Shown here piece by piece: positions 14,759 through 18,068 of a DNA stretch of 18,068 bases; the stretch's first letter is position 1, and each line of letters opens with the position of its first letter. Under the pieces are notes generated by a model, which was not told the origin of the DNA, did no database searches, and worked only from the letters and a program-made list of their open reading frames with translations. Origin of the DNA: CBDUBH01 sp965365345 (GTDB lineage Bacteria > Bacteroidota > Ignavibacteria > Ignavibacteriales > SURF-24); NCBI GenBank assembly GCA_965365345.1, contig CBDUBH010000076.1:1-18068 (forward strand), in the 5' to 3' direction. Position numbers and translations under genes: made by a program.

Positions 14759-15259
14759 TTATTTCACTAACATCATCTTCTGAGTTTTTCTGAAGTCATT
14801 TACTTTAATTTCATAAATGTAAGTTCCGCTTGATAAATGACTTGCGTTAAATACTGCTGAATGTTTTCCGGCATCTTTAACTTCATTAACAATCGTTGCT
14901 ACTTCCTGACCCAACATATCAAAAACCTTAAGAGTAACTAATCCGGCTTCCGGCATTTGATAGCTTATGTTAGTTGAAGGATTAAAAGGATTAGGATAAT
15001 TTGTCAATAAATCATAAGAAGTTACCAGTTCAATTTCATTTAAATTGACACTGCTGTTTACCGATACTTCGCCTTCTACATCATTATAGTAGTTTCTGAT
15101 AATATTAACTTCACAATTATCAAGATTTGTATTGATATTTAACTTTATGTAAACGGATTTATTTCCAACACCATTTGTATTGATTTTAAACGAATTATCG
15201 ATATTGCTGAATAAATAGTTGCTTGAAAAAACTTTTTTATTAAATGATGATATTGACTT
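14759..15259 (-). pseudogene. Detached C-terminal part of the secreted hydrolase, with T9SS sorting domain
   Basis: These 166 codons stay open in the same frame as the large upstream gene and begin directly after its TGA at 15262-15260. The first half (KSISSFNKKVF onward, rich in Asn and beta-strand) looks like the end of a beta-sandwich. The last ~80 residues are a classic type A sorting domain: NYPNPFNPST, ISYQMPEAG, VTLKVFDMLGQEV, SSGTYIYEIKV and the basic end KMMLVK. In T9SS cargo this domain directs passage across the outer membrane and is cleaved. No ATG with a ribosome site is present at its start. A TTG at 15007 exists but would give only the sorting domain, with no signal peptide. 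It is therefore best read as the 3' end of one gene interrupted by a nonsense codon. Confidence 0.7.
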
Positions 15260-18068
15260 TCAGGTTGCAGCATCAATCAATTCTGCTTTCACTTCAATTT
15301 TACCGTCTTTTGATAATGCAGCAAGCGCTTTTATTGAATCTGTTGTAAAATATGAAGCGCTTACATAGAATTCAGAATTATCTGTTATTGTAAAAGGATT
15401 ACTTATAACATACTGATTCATCTTTTCAAATGTATTTACAACAGCTGTATCATCTAAGGATTTAAATGTCACATTCTGTCCGTCTACTTTTATGTTTTTA
15501 ATGTTGAATAAGAATGATGCGCTGTCTTTGATAATTACAGCAGTTCTTCCTTCAGTTATTATTACTTTAGAAGGATCGGAATCTGCTAATACTTTATCTG
15601 TGGATTGTCCGGTTTGAGTAGCAATATCATTTACGGTAATAAAGCTATAAGGTACAGCGGAATTATTAAAAACAATTGCATTTGCAGTAATAAGTGATGA
15701 TCCGTTTGTTGCTTGAATATATTTACCTTGAGCAGATAATAGTTTTATACTTCCGTTAGTATGAGAATAAGTCTTAGCTCCGTTTTCTTCACTCCATACT
15801 AAAATAATTTTTCCGTCATTTGTTTTATTTATTGAAGGTGAATTTATATAGCTACCGTATTTACCTAAGAAACTGCTCCATGAATTCTGAGCGCTTCTGC
15901 TTTTACACATAGCCATTGAATTTGAAATTCCGTATCCTGCATTTGCCAGCCAACTTACGTATGGTTTACCACTTAAAATTGTAATAGAAGGATCTAAATT
16001 ATAAGAAAATCCGCTTCCGGCAGATACTTCTTCCATAGCGGATTCTGTAAAAATAGATGTTGATGTGTTACCTGTTAAATTCATATACCTTATCTTTGAT
16101 GAGTAGCTCCCTGTTTCCTCCCATGCCAAGTGAAAGGTCATGGTTGAGACAGATACTGTGGAACCTACCGCTAAATTTTTGTGGTTATTTTCAAGAGGAT
16201 TTGATAAACCAACAACACTTTCATTTTGCCATGTAAATCTATCTTGATAAACTTCGTATAAACCCCTTCTGTAATGAATGTCAATATCATTAATAAAAAC
16301 CATAATGTTTTCATTACTTGTACAAATAACCGAAGGTTTATAATTATCATCAGTAGTATAAGTCACAGAATTCAAAACTATTAAATCCTTTTTAATTACA
16401 CCATCAACAAATATTTTAAGCTTTACATCCTGTAAATCATTATAAGCAATTGCTATAACGTTTTTACCTGTCATAGTATGATAAAAATAATCAATCGAAG
16501 GATTTCTACCATCATAGGAACTTAATGATTTTCCGCCATTTTGCACAGTCCAAGTCGCACCGTTATCAGTGCTTTTTTCATACCAAACATGGTCCATGCT
16601 TTCATATACTAAATGTAAGTTTCCACTATTATCTTTTATCACTTTTCTTTGGTGGTTCTTGGAAAAAGTTAAAGGATAGTTCGACTTATTAACCATTTTA
16701 TAAAGTGCTGCAAATGCATATGTTTGATTGTCTGTCGGTGTAAGTATTCCGCTTGCGTTTTGCTCCCATCCTGCGAATTTGTATGTTCTGTTATTTTTTT
16801 CGATAGTCTGCGGAAGATGAAGCTGAAATGGGAAATTATAATATGCTTTTTGAATTGAATTTTCAATTCCATCAAATTCAAATTTTTGATTAACAGTTAT
16901 ATTATAAGGATCTATAATTGACTTTAATATTGTATCGATTATTTCCAGAGGAAATTCATCATGAAAGTAATTTTTTAGCTTAGTAGCTATTTTAATATCA
17001 AATTTGGACTCTCCATTTTCAATATCCAAGGAACTTACATAAGGAATAAATGTTGGGTGATTATTTGGATCTCTTTCTACTTTCACCATACCTGTTAAAA
17101 ATGGAGAATTATTACTTTCTAATAAATCTTTTGGCAATAATGAACCTGGCACTTTAATCTCATCATTAAGCCATGAGGATTTATATATTAAATTCCCTGG
17201 AATAAATAATCCTATCGTATAGGTAATAACAACCCATCTACCATCTCCGGAATTAATTGAATTGTTTGAAAAAGATATACCAATATTTTTTGTTAAAGTA
17301 GGATAACCTAATCCATTATTCAAACTATTAAGTTCATTATAAAATGAAGTGTTTAAATTTCCATAACTATTATATATCAATAATTGTTTGGCAGCATCAT
17401 TTTTGAACCCATGTCTTTTGAAATCTGAAATATCCTGTTCAATAAAGAAATCTTGTAATGGTCTATCAAATATTGCTCCTTTTTGAGGAGCATCAATTGA
17501 AACAAATTTATAAAATGGTAAGGGATTATTATTATTCTCCGCCAAAGTTAATGCATATCTTACAATTACTCCGCCCATACTTACACCTGCAGCTAGCATA
17601 GATTGGTTGGAATTAAGATCTGAAATAAATCTAGCTGCTGAATTATAAATAGCAGCTGAATTTCGCATATCTTGACTATTAAAAGCGTAATTAAGAAAAT
17701 ATATTCTATATCCCCTTTGCAAAAGTGGTTCGAATAAAGCACTCCCTTTATATCTTAAATATTCTGAATATGCAGTATTATATGGATCAAAACCTTCAGA
17801 AATTAAAATAACTTTAGTGGGATCACCTCCATCCCACAAGGTAATTGAATTTCCATAATTATCTTTATAAAGTTTTTGACTTTTGTTTGTGATATATACA
17901 TCATATTCACGTAAATGAGATTCTCCTTTATCATCCCACCATTTAATAGATATAGTGTGATAGCCTATATTTGAAAATGGCGGTTGTACCCAAGGAGTTG
18001 CCTCTTTTGTACTATTATTAAATATGGTTGTCCAGTTCCCTCCATCATATTGTATATCAAGACCATTC
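15260..18068 (-). CDS. Large secreted alpha/beta hydrolase with Asp-box module (5' end outside the window)
   Basis: The frame is open through the right edge, so 935 residues are visible and the N terminus is missing. A TTG at 17839 is open but lies inside the coding frame and is not a real start. Counting from the edge, about 1-75 look like a beta-sandwich. About 80-350 form an alpha/beta hydrolase with the nucleophile elbow GVSMGG (S163), SIDAPQKGA after it, and HPTFIPYVSSLDI (H337), which is a good place for the catalytic histidine. This resembles PGAP1/lipase-type surface hydrolases of Bacteroidota. About 380-700 form a propeller-like part with one perfect Asp-box, STDNGATW (499-506). Mostly beta-sandwich sequence follows to the TGA at 15262-15260. 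The T9SS sorting domain lies in frame beyond that stop. The substrate is unknown, with a lipid or glycan ester plausible. Confidence 0.75.
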   Translation of the reverse strand, partial: NGLDIQYDGGNWTTIFNNSTKEATPWVQPPFSNIGYHTISIKWWDDKGESHLREYDVYITNKSQKLYKDNYGNSITLWDGGDPTKVILISEGFDPYNTAYSEYLRYKGSALFEPLLQRGYRIYFLNYAFNSQDMRNSAAIYNSAARFISDLNSNQSMLAAGVSMGGVIVRYALTLAENNNNPLPFYKFVSIDAPQKGAIFDRPLQDFFIEQDISDFKRHGFKNDAAKQLLIYNSYGNLNTSFYNELNSLNNGLGYPTLTKNIGISFSNNSINSGDGRWVVITYTIGLFIPGNLIYKSSWLNDEIKVPGSLLPKDLLESNNSPFLTGMVKVERDPNNHPTFIPYVSSLDIENGESKFDIKIATKLKNYFHDEFPLEIIDTILKSIIDPYNITVNQKFEFDGIENSIQKAYYNFPFQLHLPQTIEKNNRTYKFAGWEQNASGILTPTDNQTYAFAALYKMVNKSNYPLTFSKNHQRKVIKDNSGNLHLVYESMDHVWYEKSTDNGATWTVQNGGKSLSSYDGRNPSIDYFYHTMTGKNVIAIAYNDLQDVKLKIFVDGVIKKDLIVLNSVTYTTDDNYKPSVICTSNENIMVFINDIDIHYRRGLYEVYQDRFTWQNESVVGLSNPLENNHKNLAVGSTVSVSTMTFHLAWEETGSYSSKIRYMNLTGNTSTSIFTESAMEEVSAGSGFSYNLDPSITILSGKPYVSWLANAGYGISNSMAMCKSRSAQNSWSSFLGKYGSYINSPSINKTNDGKIILVWSEENGAKTYSHTNGSIKLLSAQGKYIQATNGSSLITANAIVFNNSAVPYSFITVNDIATQTGQSTDKVLADSDPSKVIITEGRTAVIIKDSASFLFNIKNIKVDGQNVTFKSLDDTAVVNTFEKMNQYVISNPFTITDNSEFYVSASYFTTDSIKALAALSKDGKIEVKAELIDAAT

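Noticed and set aside
15215..15262. TGA as a selenocysteine codon with a downstream SECIS
   Set aside because: The bases just after the TGA are AT-rich and give only an A-run/T-run pairing. No bacterial-type SECIS stem is seen, and the protein context (AAT-x-KSI) does not resemble a selenoprotein site.
16669..16881. Second minus-strand frame inside the secreted hydrolase
   Set aside because: It lies wholly within the long open frame and has no domain or ribosome site.

Overview
The window is AT-rich DNA from a free-living bacterium of the Bacteroidota/Chlorobiota group, most likely an Ignavibacteria-type organism. This is inferred from three things. Two type IX secretion (T9SS) C-terminal sorting domains are present, one with the 'NYPNPFNPST' motif that is very common in Ignavibacteria. 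Shine-Dalgarno sites are weak or variable, with several TTG starts. One good match to the Bacteroidota promoter (TTG, 19 bp, TATATTTG) is seen. No database search was possible. No tRNA, rRNA, CRISPR array, integrase or transposase was seen.

Layout. 1-1436: the tail of an unknown gene, a PHP-domain phosphoesterase/RNase AM-like gene and ribH (lumazine synthase), closed by a clean hairpin terminator. 1552-5776: a PorZ-like propeller protein with a T9SS-type C-terminus, then an ABC-F ATPase. 5779-7222 (minus): a ROK-family sugar kinase, whose stop codon lies 2 bp from that of the ABC-F gene, and a small secreted protein of unknown function. 7378-10524 (plus): rsmA, mgtE (overlapping rsmA by 32 bp) and a PAP2-family membrane phosphatase. 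10851-11177 (minus): a small protein made of two copies of a CX2CX8CX7C module. 11247-11927 (plus): the menaquinone methyltransferase menG/ubiE. 12226-14630 (minus): rdgB, an MTA/SAH-deaminase-like amidohydrolase and an AhpD-like CMD protein, probably co-transcribed. 14759-18068 (minus): a very large secreted alpha/beta hydrolase with an Asp-box module. It runs off the right edge, and an in-frame TGA cuts it off from its T9SS sorting domain.

The genes are mostly chromosomal housekeeping (riboflavin, ribosome maturation, magnesium uptake, menaquinone, nucleotide-pool cleaning) with two cell-surface/T9SS genes. The intergenic DNA is the most unusual part. Gaps around 10.5-10.85 kb, 11.93-12.23 kb and 12.81-12.92 kb carry a family of short palindromes that begin GTCATT. 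Several are followed by T-runs and sit where terminators are expected. Three genes also share a TTAGAATGT(G/A)AGAA motif at or just after the stop codon, followed by a GTCATT palindrome, which suggests a composite dispersed 3'-end element.

The best candidates for something new are this 3'-end element family, the duplicated four-cysteine protein, and the hydrolase whose secretion signal is separated by one stop codon.
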